Source of the DNA: Janthinobacterium sp.
Lineage (GTDB): Bacteria > Pseudomonadota > Gammaproteobacteria > Burkholderiales > Burkholderiaceae_D
Length of the DNA stretch: 6,800 nucleotides
Assembly (NCBI GenBank): GCA_003482555.1
Contig: DMYQ01000083.1
Location: 18,187 to 24,986, forward strand
Direction: 5' to 3'
Shown here: positions 1-5,360 of the stretch, one piece after another
Layout: each line of letters opens with the position of its first letter
Position numbering within the stretch: the stretch's first letter is position 1
The notes under the pieces: model-generated
The model's database searches: none
Told to the model about the DNA's origin: nothing
Seen by the model: only the letters and a program-made list of their open reading frames with translations
Program-made: the position numbers and the translations under genes

Positions 1-1211
1 CCCAGTTCGCCTCGTTCAGCAAGAACCTGTTTGGCGACGCCGCCCTGGCCAATCCCTACCACTACGGCCACATGCCGGAGATCACGGTCAATCCGGATGG
101 CAGCGGCAGCGTCAAGAAACACTATTGCATGGGCCGCATTTCCCACGAACTGGTGCAAGTGATGCCGGACCAGCGCACCGCGCTGATGGGCGACGACGCC
201 ACGAACGGCGGCCTCTTCATGTTCATCGCCGACAAGGCGCAAGACTTGAGCAGCGGCACCCTGTACGTGGCCAGGTGGGCGCAAAAAACCAGCGCCAACG
301 GCGGCTCGGCCGACTTGTCGTGGATCCGCCTGGGGCAAGCCAGCAGCGCCGAGATCGAGGCCCTGGCCGACAGCCTGAAGGCGACCGACATCGTCGATGC
401 CCGCACCGTCGACCCGCTCAACGCGGCCTACACGAAGATCCCGTTCAGCGGCAAGAGTAACTGGGTCAAGTTCGTGCCGGGCAAGGAAAAAGCGGCCGCC
501 TTCCTGGAAACCCACCGCTACGCCGCCTTCAAGGGCGCCAGTCTCGGCTTCACCAAGATGGAAGGCACCACCGTCAACGCCAAGGACAAGGTGGCGTATT
601 CGGCCATGAGTTATATCCAGCCGGCCATGACGAACGGTTCCGGCGGCATCGCGATCCAGGGCCCGAACGCCGGCCTGGTGTATGCCCTCAATCTGAAGGG
701 CGGCCAAAAGGACGATGGCGGCGCCGCCATCGACAGCGAGTGGGTGCCGGTCGACATGGCGGCGGTGCCGGCGCTGGTCGGCGAAGACCTGGCCAAGCCC
801 GATGCGCTGGGCAACCTGGCCAATCCGGACAAGATCGCCAACCCGGACAACATCAAGTTTTCGGAAAAACTGCGCACCCTGTTCATCGGCGAAGACAGCG
901 GCTTGCACGTGAATAACTTCTTATGGGCATATAACGTCGACACGAAGAGCCTGGCACGCCTGATGTCGGCCCCGGCCGGCGCCGAATCGACCGGCTTGCA
1001 CGCGGTCGACGACATCAATGGCTTCGCCTACATCATGAGCAACTTCCAGCATCCGGGCGACTGGGAATTGAGCAAGGACGTGAACGGCGCCGTCACCGGC
1101 GGCTTGCACGCCAAGGTCGTGGCCACGCTCGACCCGCTGGTGCGGGCCAACTACCGCGACCGTTTCGGCGCGGCGGTCGGCTATTTGACCGGGCTGCCGA
1201 GCCTCGCCTAA
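1..1211 (+). CDS. PhoX/DUF839-family phosphatase, C-terminal part (5' end outside window)
   Basis: The reading frame is open from base 3 to the TAA at 1209-1211 (402 codons visible), so the ATG at 72 is internal and not a start. Visible hallmarks of the PhoX/DUF839 family are the YCMGRISHELVQVMPD segment near visible residues 42-57, followed by GDDATNGGLFMFIADKAQDL, the GEDSGLHVNNFLWAYN block near the middle of the last third, and the C-terminal STGLHAVDD...SNFQHPGDWE block, which matches the family's typical E-x-x-G ... QHPG ending. Family knowledge: these are periplasmic or secreted, usually Tat-exported, calcium-dependent phosphomonoesterases that release phosphate from organic esters. The signal peptide would lie outside the window, so export is inferred. 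The gene ends in its own strong terminator and is not co-transcribed with the next gene. Whether this member is a true PhoX phosphatase or another DUF839 protein cannot be settled from the C-terminal part. Confidence 0.88.
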   Translation, partial: QFASFSKNLFGDAALANPYHYGHMPEITVNPDGSGSVKKHYCMGRISHELVQVMPDQRTALMGDDATNGGLFMFIADKAQDLSSGTLYVARWAQKTSANGGSADLSWIRLGQASSAEIEALADSLKATDIVDARTVDPLNAAYTKIPFSGKSNWVKFVPGKEKAAAFLETHRYAAFKGASLGFTKMEGTTVNAKDKVAYSAMSYIQPAMTNGSGGIAIQGPNAGLVYALNLKGGQKDDGGAAIDSEWVPVDMAAVPALVGEDLAKPDALGNLANPDKIANPDNIKFSEKLRTLFIGEDSGLHVNNFLWAYNVDTKSLARLMSAPAGAESTGLHAVDDINGFAYIMSNFQHPGDWELSKDVNGAVTGGLHAKVVATLDPLVRANYRDRFGAAVGYLTGLPSLA

Positions 1212-1216
1212 GGATA

Positions 1217-1281
1217 GGGCCAAAACCCGGGCCAAAAACCGGACCAAGAACCGGGCCAAGAACCGGGCCAAGAACCGGGCC
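1217..1281 (+). repeat. 12-bp tandem repeat (5 units plus a partial sixth) between stop codon and terminator
   Basis: Five consecutive 12-bp units run 1217-1228, 1229-1240, 1241-1252, 1253-1264 and 1265-1276, with consensus GGGCCAAGAACC, followed by GGGCC at 1277-1281. The last two full units are identical; the first three carry one to three substitutions, so the array degrades toward its 5' end. The unit is a multiple of 3. In the frame of the phosphatase gene it would read Gly-Gln-Glu-Pro, but it lies behind TAA (1209-1211) and an in-frame TAG (1215-1217). No function is visible. Confidence 0.9.
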
Positions 1282-1295
1282 GGCTTTGCCGACCA

Positions 1296-1326
1296 CCCGC
1301 GCGGATGCCTTCCGCGCGGGTTTTTT
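1296..1326 (+). terminator. Rho-independent terminator of the phosphatase gene
   Basis: A perfect 10-bp GC-rich stem (CCCGCGCGGA at 1296-1305 and TCCGCGCGGG at 1311-1320) encloses a 5-nt loop and is followed directly by six T (1321-1326). It lies 85 nt downstream of the phosphatase stop. Confidence 0.93.
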
Positions 1327-1377
1327 ACGTCCGCGAAAAAATATTTGCATCCAGGCCTATAAATATTATCAAAAACA

Positions 1378-1401
1378 AAGTATTGTCTCGCATGAATACT
1401 T
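1378..1401. promoter_or_regulatory. 7-bp inverted repeat in AT-rich spacer, possible operator
   Basis: AAGTATT (1378-1384) and AATACTT (1395-1401) are perfect inverted copies separated by 10 nt, so the half-site centres lie 17 bp apart, a spacing that a dimeric regulator could read. The stretch 1327-1652 has no gene. It contains this dyad, the promoter at 1519-1547 and the leader hairpin at 1554-1583. The dyad is about 120 bp upstream of the promoter, so an upstream activator or a site for something else is possible. It could also be chance in AT-rich DNA. Confidence 0.3.
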
Positions 1402-1518
1402 ATTTTCCATAAAACAATCAAACTTTCATATCTGGCTGGTTTAAGCGAGCTCTACAACGGAAAACCGACGCCGGCACGCTCCTGTTGTTGTGTGGATTCA
1501 GCGAAATAATATTGCTTG

Positions 1519-1547
1519 TTGTTAATACTCCGATGTCGGTCTACAAT
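1519..1547 (+). promoter_or_regulatory. Sigma70-like promoter for the HD-GYP response regulator gene
   Basis: A -35 TTGTTA (1519-1524) and a -10 TACAAT (1542-1547; 5 of 6 consensus bases) are separated by exactly 17 bp. The predicted transcript starts near 1554 and gives a leader of about 100 nt before the ATG at 1653. The -10 box sits in a small dyad (GGTC...GACC, 1538-1552). Confidence 0.6.
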
Positions 1548-1553
1548 CGACCT

Positions 1554-1583
1554 GATGCGCCGGGAAACGGCCGCGCCCGCATC
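1554..1583 (+). promoter_or_regulatory. Stem-loop at the predicted 5' end of the response regulator mRNA
   Basis: GATGCG (1554-1559) pairs with CGCATC (1578-1583), and CCG (1560-1562) can pair with CGG (1568-1570) inside. The first arm begins at the transcription start predicted from the promoter at 1519-1547, so the mRNA would begin with a hairpin. Possible roles are protection of the 5' end or a site for regulation. It is too small and simple to match a known riboswitch. Confidence 0.35.
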
Positions 1584-1652
1584 CAGTAATATGCCAAGGT
1601 ACTTGCCTCCCCCAGCATTGCGTCAGTCTTGCCTTTTTGCGGAACTCGCCTT

Positions 1653-3164
1653 ATGTCTTTTTTGTCTACAGCCTTGCCCAAGTTACCGCCCTGGAAAGTC
1701 TTGCTCGTCGACGACGAACCGGATATCCACGACATCACCAAACTGACCTTGAGCCGCTTCCGCCTCGAAGGGCGCGCGCTCAGCTTCGTGCACGCCTACA
1801 GCGGCGCCGAAGCCAAGGAAGTGCTGGCGCGCGAGAGCGATATCGCCCTCGTCTTCCTCGACGTGGTGATGGAAAAGGAAGACAGCGGCCTGGAAGTGGC
1901 GCGCTGGATGCGCGAAGACTTGAACAACCAGTTCACTCGCATCGTGTTGCGTACCGGCCAGCCGGGGCAGGCGCCGGAAGAGCGCGTGATCGTGAATTAC
2001 GACATCAACGATTACAAGGAAAAGACCGAGCTCGACCGTACCAAGCTGTTCACCACCACCTTCGCCGCGCTGCGCGCCTACCGCGACATCATGAAGGTGG
2101 AAGAGGCGCGCCTGGCCCAGCTCAATTACCGCGAAGGCTTGGAGCGCGTCATCGCCGCCTCGGCCCACATCTTCCAGCAACGCAATCTGCGCGACTTCGC
2201 CAGCGGCTTGCTGCAGCAAGTGGTGGCCCTGTTGCGCCTGGAAACGAGCATGCTGTTGCGCCTGCGGGGCGCCAGCGCCATCAGCGGCGAACAGGATTAC
2301 GAAGTACTGGCCCGCATCGGCGACGGCGACGAGGATGGCATCGTGCTGGGCCCGGAATTGCTGGCCCAGCTGGACGACGCCAAGCGCAACCGGATTTCCC
2401 GCTTGCAAGGCGACACCTATGTCGGCTACTTTCCCAACCGCAGCGGCAAGGCCTCCCTGCTGGTCTTGAAGGGAGTCGAGGAAATTTCCGAGATCGACGC
2501 CCAGTTGCTGGAAGTGTTTTGCTCCGGCGTCGCCATCGCCTTCGACAACATCCTGCTGACCCAGGAAATCACCGATACCCAGGCCGAACTGATCCTGCGC
2601 CTGGGCGACGTGGTCGAGTCGCGCTCGAACGAGGCTGGCAACCACGTGCGGCGCATGTCGGAAGTGTGCCATTTGCTGGCCCAGGTTTCCGGCATGTCGG
2701 AAGAAGAGACGGCCGTGCTGCGGCACGCCGCGCCCATGCATGACATCGGCAAGATCGCCACGCCCGACGCCGTGCTGCTCAAACCGGGCAAGCTCGACGC
2801 GGCGGAATGGGAAATCATGAAGCAGCACCCGGCCGTCGGCCTGTCGATCCTGGACGGCTCGCAGCGCCCGATCCTGAAGGCGGCCGCCGTGATCGCCCAT
2901 CAGCACCATGAAAAATTCGACGGCAGCGGCTACCCGCAGGGTCTGGTCGGCCACGACATCCATTTATATGCGCGCATCGTCGCGGTGGCCGACGTGTTCG
3001 ACGCCCTGATGCACAAGCGCTGCTACAAGGACGCCTGGCCGGTGGCGCTGGTGGTCGAGCATTTGCGCGAAGTGAGCGGCCACCACCTCGATCCCGTGTA
3101 TGTTGAATTGCTGATTCAAAACATCGACAAGGCGCTGGCGATCAACGAGCGCTTTCCCGACTAG
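1653..3164 (+). CDS. Response regulator with REC, DUF3369-like and HD-GYP domains; predicted c-di-GMP phosphodiesterase
   Basis: The protein has 503 aa and is cytoplasmic. Residues 14-130 form a receiver domain: acidic pair D20-D21, phosphoacceptor D70 in the LDVVM motif, T101, and the conserved lysine K124 in YKEKTEL, where the usual proline after the lysine is threonine. Residues about 135-310 form a GAF-like sensor segment that resembles DUF3369. Residues about 315-490 form an HD-GYP domain with all key residues visible: E327-x3-H331, HDIGK at 363-367, H418-H419, and the HHEKFDGSGYP motif with GYP at 426-428. Family knowledge: HD-GYP enzymes with these metal ligands hydrolyse c-di-GMP, which lowers its level and favours motility over biofilm. 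Phosphorylation of D70 probably controls activity. I chose ATG 1653 because GGAA lies 8 nt upstream; the in-frame TTG at 1629 adds 8 residues but has no ribosome site. The gene is monocistronic, between its own promoter and terminator. A 426-codon antisense ORF across it is a shadow. Confidence 0.93.
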   Translation: MSFLSTALPKLPPWKVLLVDDEPDIHDITKLTLSRFRLEGRALSFVHAYSGAEAKEVLARESDIALVFLDVVMEKEDSGLEVARWMREDLNNQFTRIVLRTGQPGQAPEERVIVNYDINDYKEKTELDRTKLFTTTFAALRAYRDIMKVEEARLAQLNYREGLERVIAASAHIFQQRNLRDFASGLLQQVVALLRLETSMLLRLRGASAISGEQDYEVLARIGDGDEDGIVLGPELLAQLDDAKRNRISRLQGDTYVGYFPNRSGKASLLVLKGVEEISEIDAQLLEVFCSGVAIAFDNILLTQEITDTQAELILRLGDVVESRSNEAGNHVRRMSEVCHLLAQVSGMSEEETAVLRHAAPMHDIGKIATPDAVLLKPGKLDAAEWEIMKQHPAVGLSILDGSQRPILKAAAVIAHQHHEKFDGSGYPQGLVGHDIHLYARIVAVADVFDALMHKRCYKDAWPVALVVEHLREVSGHHLDPVYVELLIQNIDKALAINERFPD

Positions 3165-3185
3165 GCATAGGCGCGCGGGATGCGG

Positions 3186-3211
3186 ACGGGGCCAGCGCTG
3201 GCCCCGTTTTT
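3186..3211 (+). terminator. Rho-independent terminator of the HD-GYP gene
   Basis: A perfect 22-bp palindrome centred on GGGGCCAGCGCTGGCCCC (whole dyad 3186-3207, loop GCGC or shorter) is followed by five T (3207-3211), 22 nt after the stop codon. The symmetric stem could also act on transcripts from the other strand, but the T run lies only on this side. Confidence 0.9.
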
Positions 3212-3320
3212 CATTCCGGGTTCATCTCAGGCCAGGGATGCAACGCCCGCCGCGTTCGGCCCAAGCGCCAAATTCGCCGCACGTGACGCACGACCTTCAT
3301 TCCCCAAGTGTGCGTCCTCG

Positions 3321-3354
3321 TGGCGGTAGCCGCCAGCCTCCCGTCGAGTACAAT
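3321..3354 (+). promoter_or_regulatory. Weak promoter candidate for the frameshifted small membrane protein gene
   Basis: TACAAT (3349-3354) is a good -10 box and lies in a dyad (GTCGA 3344-3348, TCGAC 3354-3358). No recognisable -35 box sits 17 bp upstream; that place is occupied by a 6-bp-arm hairpin TGGCGG-TAG-CCGCCA (3321-3335). The start point would be near 3361, giving a leader of about 55 nt. Apart from this I see nothing in 3212-3405. Confidence 0.3.
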
Positions 3355-3415
3355 CGACAACAACCCGCCACTAGCGGACGGACAATAAGTCTCTTTGACG
3401 AGCCTGGAGGTATGG

Positions 3416-3635
3416 ATGGAATTGGCATTCTTGCCGTGGGAGAAGTTGCCTGCCTGGCTCTTGGGGCTGCTGATGATTGCATTCGGTGTGTTTCTTGTGT
3501 TTCACTTCGAACCATATTCTGGGGGGGCAGCTTGAAGCTGGCAGTTTTGTCGTCATTGGTATCGGCGTTTTCTTTTACGGAGTGAAGAAGCTTCGCGCCA
3601 AGCCGGTAACCGACGACGTGGGTATAGAAAAATAA
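3416..3635 (+). pseudogene. Small two-TM membrane protein gene, frameshifted in a G7 tract
   Basis: A strong ribosome site GGAGG (3406-3410) stands 5 nt before ATG 3416. The frame encodes 39 residues beginning MELAFLPWEKLPAW, with a hydrophobic helix at residues 13-31 and then HFEPYSGG, and stops at TGA 3533-3535 after reading through seven G (3521-3527). If one G is skipped, the next frame runs on from CAG 3528 as QLEAGSFVVIGIGVFFYGVK (second helix), has a basic region KKLRAK, and ends at TAA 3633-3635. The joined product is 72 aa with two membrane segments and a short loop, so the protein sense continues across the tract. The upstream ATG at 3412 is only 1 nt from GGAGG and leads into an implausible frame. 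This may be a decayed gene, a sequencing error in the G run, or a switchable homopolymer. I do not recognise the family; it would be an inner-membrane protein. Confidence 0.75.
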
Positions 3636-3649
3636 AATATTGCCGCTGT

Positions 3650-3674
3650 CGGCCAAGAGCGGCCGGTCATTTTT
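3650..3674 (+). terminator. Weak hairpin with T run after the small membrane protein gene
   Basis: CGGCC (3650-3654) and GGCCG (3661-3665) enclose AAGAGC, and five T follow at 3670-3674 after a 4-nt gap. The stem is short and the T run is displaced, so this is a possible rather than a clear terminator. It lies 15 nt after the TAA at 3633-3635. Confidence 0.35.
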
Positions 3675-3712
3675 CGCAAAAGAAGTTGTACAGGATCGTA
3701 GCATGCCGATAA

Positions 3713-3734
3713 GCGCCTTTGGCGCGTGAGCGCC
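3713..3734. other. Two mutually exclusive small hairpins sharing one arm
   Basis: GCGCC (3713-3717), GGCGC (3721-3725) and GCGCC (3730-3734) mean the middle arm can pair with either neighbour. There is no T run on either strand, so it is not a standard terminator, although it lies just downstream of the minus-strand pseudogene at 3767-3937. Confidence 0.25.
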
Positions 3735-3766
3735 GCTGCGACGGCGTATTGCTTGTAAGCTTAGCC

Positions 3767-3937
3767 TTAGTGGTCTGCCTGTTTGTGTAATTGGTAGCCG
3801 AATTCAGCGTCGCCCACCAGGTCAGCCAGCTTGCGCAGCTCCAGGAGGCTGACTTGCCGCAAGTACGCGTCAGCTTTCAGTTTGTCTCACCCGTCGGCGT
3901 ACTGGCGAAGATTTGCAATGCGTTCTGGCGATGCCAT
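3767..3937 (-). pseudogene. 56-codon small gene interrupted by one in-frame TGA
   Basis: On the minus strand ATG (3937-3935) has an AAAAGGA ribosome site (3949-3943) 5 nt upstream and a promoter candidate further up. The frame reads MASPERIANLRQYADG, meets TGA at 3889-3887 (codon 17), and continues in the same frame for 39 more residues: a helix-like, charged stretch including LRQVSLLELRKLADLVGDAE and ending QLHKQADH at TAA (3769-3767). Both sides of the TGA have the same amphipathic, Leu/Arg/Asp-rich character, so a single nonsense change (for example CGA to TGA) is the simplest explanation. No frameshift is needed. Nothing suggests selenocysteine insertion. Expressed as it stands, only a 16-residue peptide would result. 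I do not recognise the family; the product would be a small soluble helical protein. Confidence 0.65.
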
Positions 3938-4014
3938 GTGGGTCCTTTTGAAAGGGATTGAACTTGCCGCTTATGCAAGCTTGCGCCAGTTTCATGCGCT
4001 ATCGTCAACGGGTG

Positions 4015-4043
4015 ATTATGGAAATAATCGCGCGCTCAAGCAA
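4015..4043 (-). promoter_or_regulatory. Promoter candidate for the minus-strand TGA-interrupted gene
   Basis: Read on the minus strand, -35 TTGCTT (4043-4038) and -10 CATAAT (4020-4015; 5 of 6 consensus bases) are 17 bp apart. The start point would be near 4008, giving a leader of about 70 nt before the ATG at 3937. The -35 box matches only 3 of 6 bases. Confidence 0.4.
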
Positions 4044-4152
4044 TTATTGCCATGCTGCTACAGCGTTCGCAGCGGGGAAATCCTCCTGCATCTCGGCCTG
4101 CGGCCCTGCGGATCGCTTAGTTCAAATCAACCCCAGACGACAAAGTCCGTTG

Positions 4153-4158
4153 TAGAAT
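4153..4158 (+). promoter_or_regulatory. Possible -10 box of the two-gene unit
   Basis: TAGAAT (4153-4158) lies 29 nt before the ATG at 4188 and would give a leader of about 20-25 nt that contains the ribosome site. I find no acceptable -35 box at 16-18 bp, so if real it would need an activator or another contact. The stretch between 3938 and 4187 otherwise shows only the minus-strand promoter candidate. Confidence 0.3.
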
Positions 4159-4187
4159 GGGATTGCCACATTCTGACGGGAGCTGCA

Positions 4188-4496
4188 ATGTCCATTCTCA
4201 ACTTTACTGCTAACGATCTGAAACAGATCAATAGCCGCGCGATCGAACGCTTGCGTTCGCAGGATAATCACGCCGAGGTGAAGCATGCCAAGGTCGCCAA
4301 ACCAGCTGCGGATATTGTGAAAATTGTGCGGTACGGCGTGGGTGACGACGGCATAGTCGAGGTGCAAGGCAACGTGCCTGAAAAGGATGCAAGTGTCGTG
4401 ATCATTAGCCCGTCTTCGACGGCCGCGAACTTTAGCAAGAAGCACATTCGCTACGTCTTCAAGGTAGCTAAAAAGAAGTTGCGCGAGACGGAATAA
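4188..4496 (+). CDS. Basic small protein of unknown family, first gene of a two-gene unit
   Basis: The protein has 102 aa. ATG 4188 is chosen because GGGAG (4178-4182) stands 5 nt upstream; the longer frame back to 3831 overlaps the minus-strand gene antisense and has no ribosome site. No signal peptide or membrane segment is visible, so it should be cytoplasmic. Residues 1-25 (MSILNFTANDLKQINSRAIE and on) look helical. Residues 40-80 alternate hydrophobic and charged residues like a beta-rich core (DIVKIVRYGV, GIVEVQGNVP, ASVVIISP). The C-terminal 20 residues are strongly basic (SKKHIRYVFKVAKKKLRE), which would fit contact with nucleic acid or with the acidic face of a partner. The stop codon touches the next start (TAAATG), so the pair is almost surely co-translated. 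I cannot name the family. Base composition is lower in GC than the flanking signalling genes, consistent with acquisition. Confidence 0.75.
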   Translation: MSILNFTANDLKQINSRAIERLRSQDNHAEVKHAKVAKPAADIVKIVRYGVGDDGIVEVQGNVPEKDASVVIISPSSTAANFSKKHIRYVFKVAKKKLRETE

Positions 4497-5015
4497 ATGC
4501 CACCACTTACCATGTACAGTCTGTTGGTGACCGATCCAGACGACGTTCTCGCCGCGCTTGCCTACACCGCGTACAAACAACACGAATCCGAAGTCATGGC
4601 CGCGATCTCGGCGGCCTCCGGCGCGCCGCCGACCCAGGCAGAGCAGGACGCCTTCTATCTTTCCAGTAGCTCTCCCGCTCAACTGACCATGTACGAAGAT
4701 CGCGCGCAATCGCTGATCAATGCTTTTCTGGACGCGTCGCTTGAACAGCGCGCGCTCGAACTTGAGCGCGACTTTCTCACCAACAAAGTCAGCCTGCAAC
4801 TGTCGACCATTCACACGACCTTGGCTGAAAAGAAGAGCAAGATGCGCTATGCAATGGACGTGTTGTCTAACTTGGGCATCAATATCGCCACGGTCATCGT
4901 GATCGGGATGGCCGTCTTCGGCTTTAAAGCCTACGATGCATTCAACAGCAACCTGGCGAAGGGAGTAGGCTTGACGTCAGCCCACGAGCAAGCGCCCGCA
5001 TCGAAACAGAACTAG
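4497..5015 (+). CDS. Single-pass, C-terminally anchored membrane protein of unknown family, second gene of the two-gene unit
   Basis: The protein has 172 aa. It starts at ATG 4497, directly after the TAA of the upstream gene; GGAA lies only 3 nt before it, so translation probably depends on coupling. ATG 4512 is an alternative start. There is no N-terminal signal. Residues 16-120 are predicted soluble and largely helical: a segment LAYTAYKQHESEVMAAI, then GAPPTQAEQDAF, then long helices (residues about 62-118) rich in Leu, Glu, Lys and Arg that may form a coiled coil. One membrane segment follows at residues 125-143 (NLGINIATVIVIGMAVFGF), then a short polar tail. The likely topology is a cytoplasmic domain held at the inner membrane. 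From memory, the AYxxYKxxxxE ... PTxxE spacing recalls other small membrane-anchored proteins of bacterial accessory regions, but I cannot name a family. Its TAG shares CTAG with the stop of the convergent remnant at 5012-5217. Confidence 0.75.
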   Translation: MPPLTMYSLLVTDPDDVLAALAYTAYKQHESEVMAAISAASGAPPTQAEQDAFYLSSSSPAQLTMYEDRAQSLINAFLDASLEQRALELERDFLTNKVSLQLSTIHTTLAEKKSKMRYAMDVLSNLGINIATVIVIGMAVFGFKAYDAFNSNLAKGVGLTSAHEQAPASKQN

Positions 5016-5217
5016 CCCCCGCCGCCTGAGTAACCCGAGCTACGCACCGACGTCGCTGCGTGCGTTCCGGCAGAAATGCCCTGATATTTGTATTGCACAA
5101 TCCAAATTTCAATCGTTGCGGTCGTTTTCGCCATCTCGTCAATTTCCGCTTTGGGGCGTAAGCGCTCATTTCGAAGTTGTCACCGACAGTGCCGCCGGTG
5201 GCGGGGTCATTGAAATA
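5012..5217 (-). pseudogene. Gene remnant with one frameshift, Gly-rich C-terminus, convergent with the two-gene unit
   Basis: On the minus strand one frame, open from just after TGA (5220-5218), reads YFNDPATGGTVGDNFEMSAY and then AP. At 5150-5157 (CCCC AAA on the minus strand) a different frame takes over, reading KAEIDEMAKTTATIEIWIVQ and on to a Ser/Gly-rich end SGYSGGGG before TAG (5014-5012). Restoring one missing base in the C or A run joins both parts into a protein-like sequence of 68 residues; without it the first frame runs into antisense of the neighbouring gene. The intact part alone is a 40-aa ORF from ATG 5134, without a convincing ribosome site. No start codon remains upstream, so the N-terminus seems lost. 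I do not recognise the family. From 5218 to 5360 I see neither gene nor terminator. Confidence 0.4.
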
Positions 5218-5360
5218 TCATGAAAAGAAAATTCAGCTCTTGACCTATAGAACGGTTATATTCAGCAGAACAAAAGCGTTTCCTCGATATAGAGCCTCTT
5301 GTCCGGGAAGGTGGTGCTTGAAATAACTCAATTTCCATGATTCCATCCAATCGCGCGCGC

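Noticed and set aside
1683..2963. 426-codon antisense ORF across the HD-GYP gene
   Set aside because: The sense strand encodes a complete REC/HD-GYP protein with all motifs; the antisense protein is His/Gln/Ala/Gly-rich, a typical shadow of GC-rich third positions.
3211..3300. 28-codon minus-strand ORF (MKVVRHVRRIW...)
   Set aside because: It is Arg-rich, its GGGGA sits directly on the ATG, and it ends inside the terminator T run; likely chance.
3238..3704. Overlapping 115-codon plus-strand and 135-codon minus-strand ORFs
   Set aside because: Both are shadows over the frameshifted small membrane gene; neither has a ribosome site or coherent protein character.
3887..3889. Selenocysteine reading of the in-frame TGA
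   Set aside because: No selenoprotein family or adjacent SECIS-like hairpin is recognisable; a nonsense mutation is simpler.
3831..4187. Upstream extension of the 102-aa gene to a 221-aa frame
   Set aside because: It lacks a ribosome site and runs antisense through the minus-strand small gene; ATG 4188 has GGGAG at the right distance.
4122..4814. 230-codon minus-strand ORF over the two-gene unit
   Set aside because: The plus strand has a good ribosome site, a TAAATG junction and a clean membrane helix. The antisense product is Arg/His/Gly-rich without domains. It is long enough to deserve a homology check.
5240..5262. TTGACC and TATATT as a plus-strand promoter
   Set aside because: The spacer is only 11 bp, and nothing on the plus strand downstream would be transcribed except antisense of the kinase.
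5245..5340. Tail of a minus-strand ORF after the kinase stop, including a 33-codon frame starting MESWKLSYFKHH
   Set aside because: It continues from a shadow frame of the kinase and has no ribosome site at the internal ATG; protein-like look alone is not enough.
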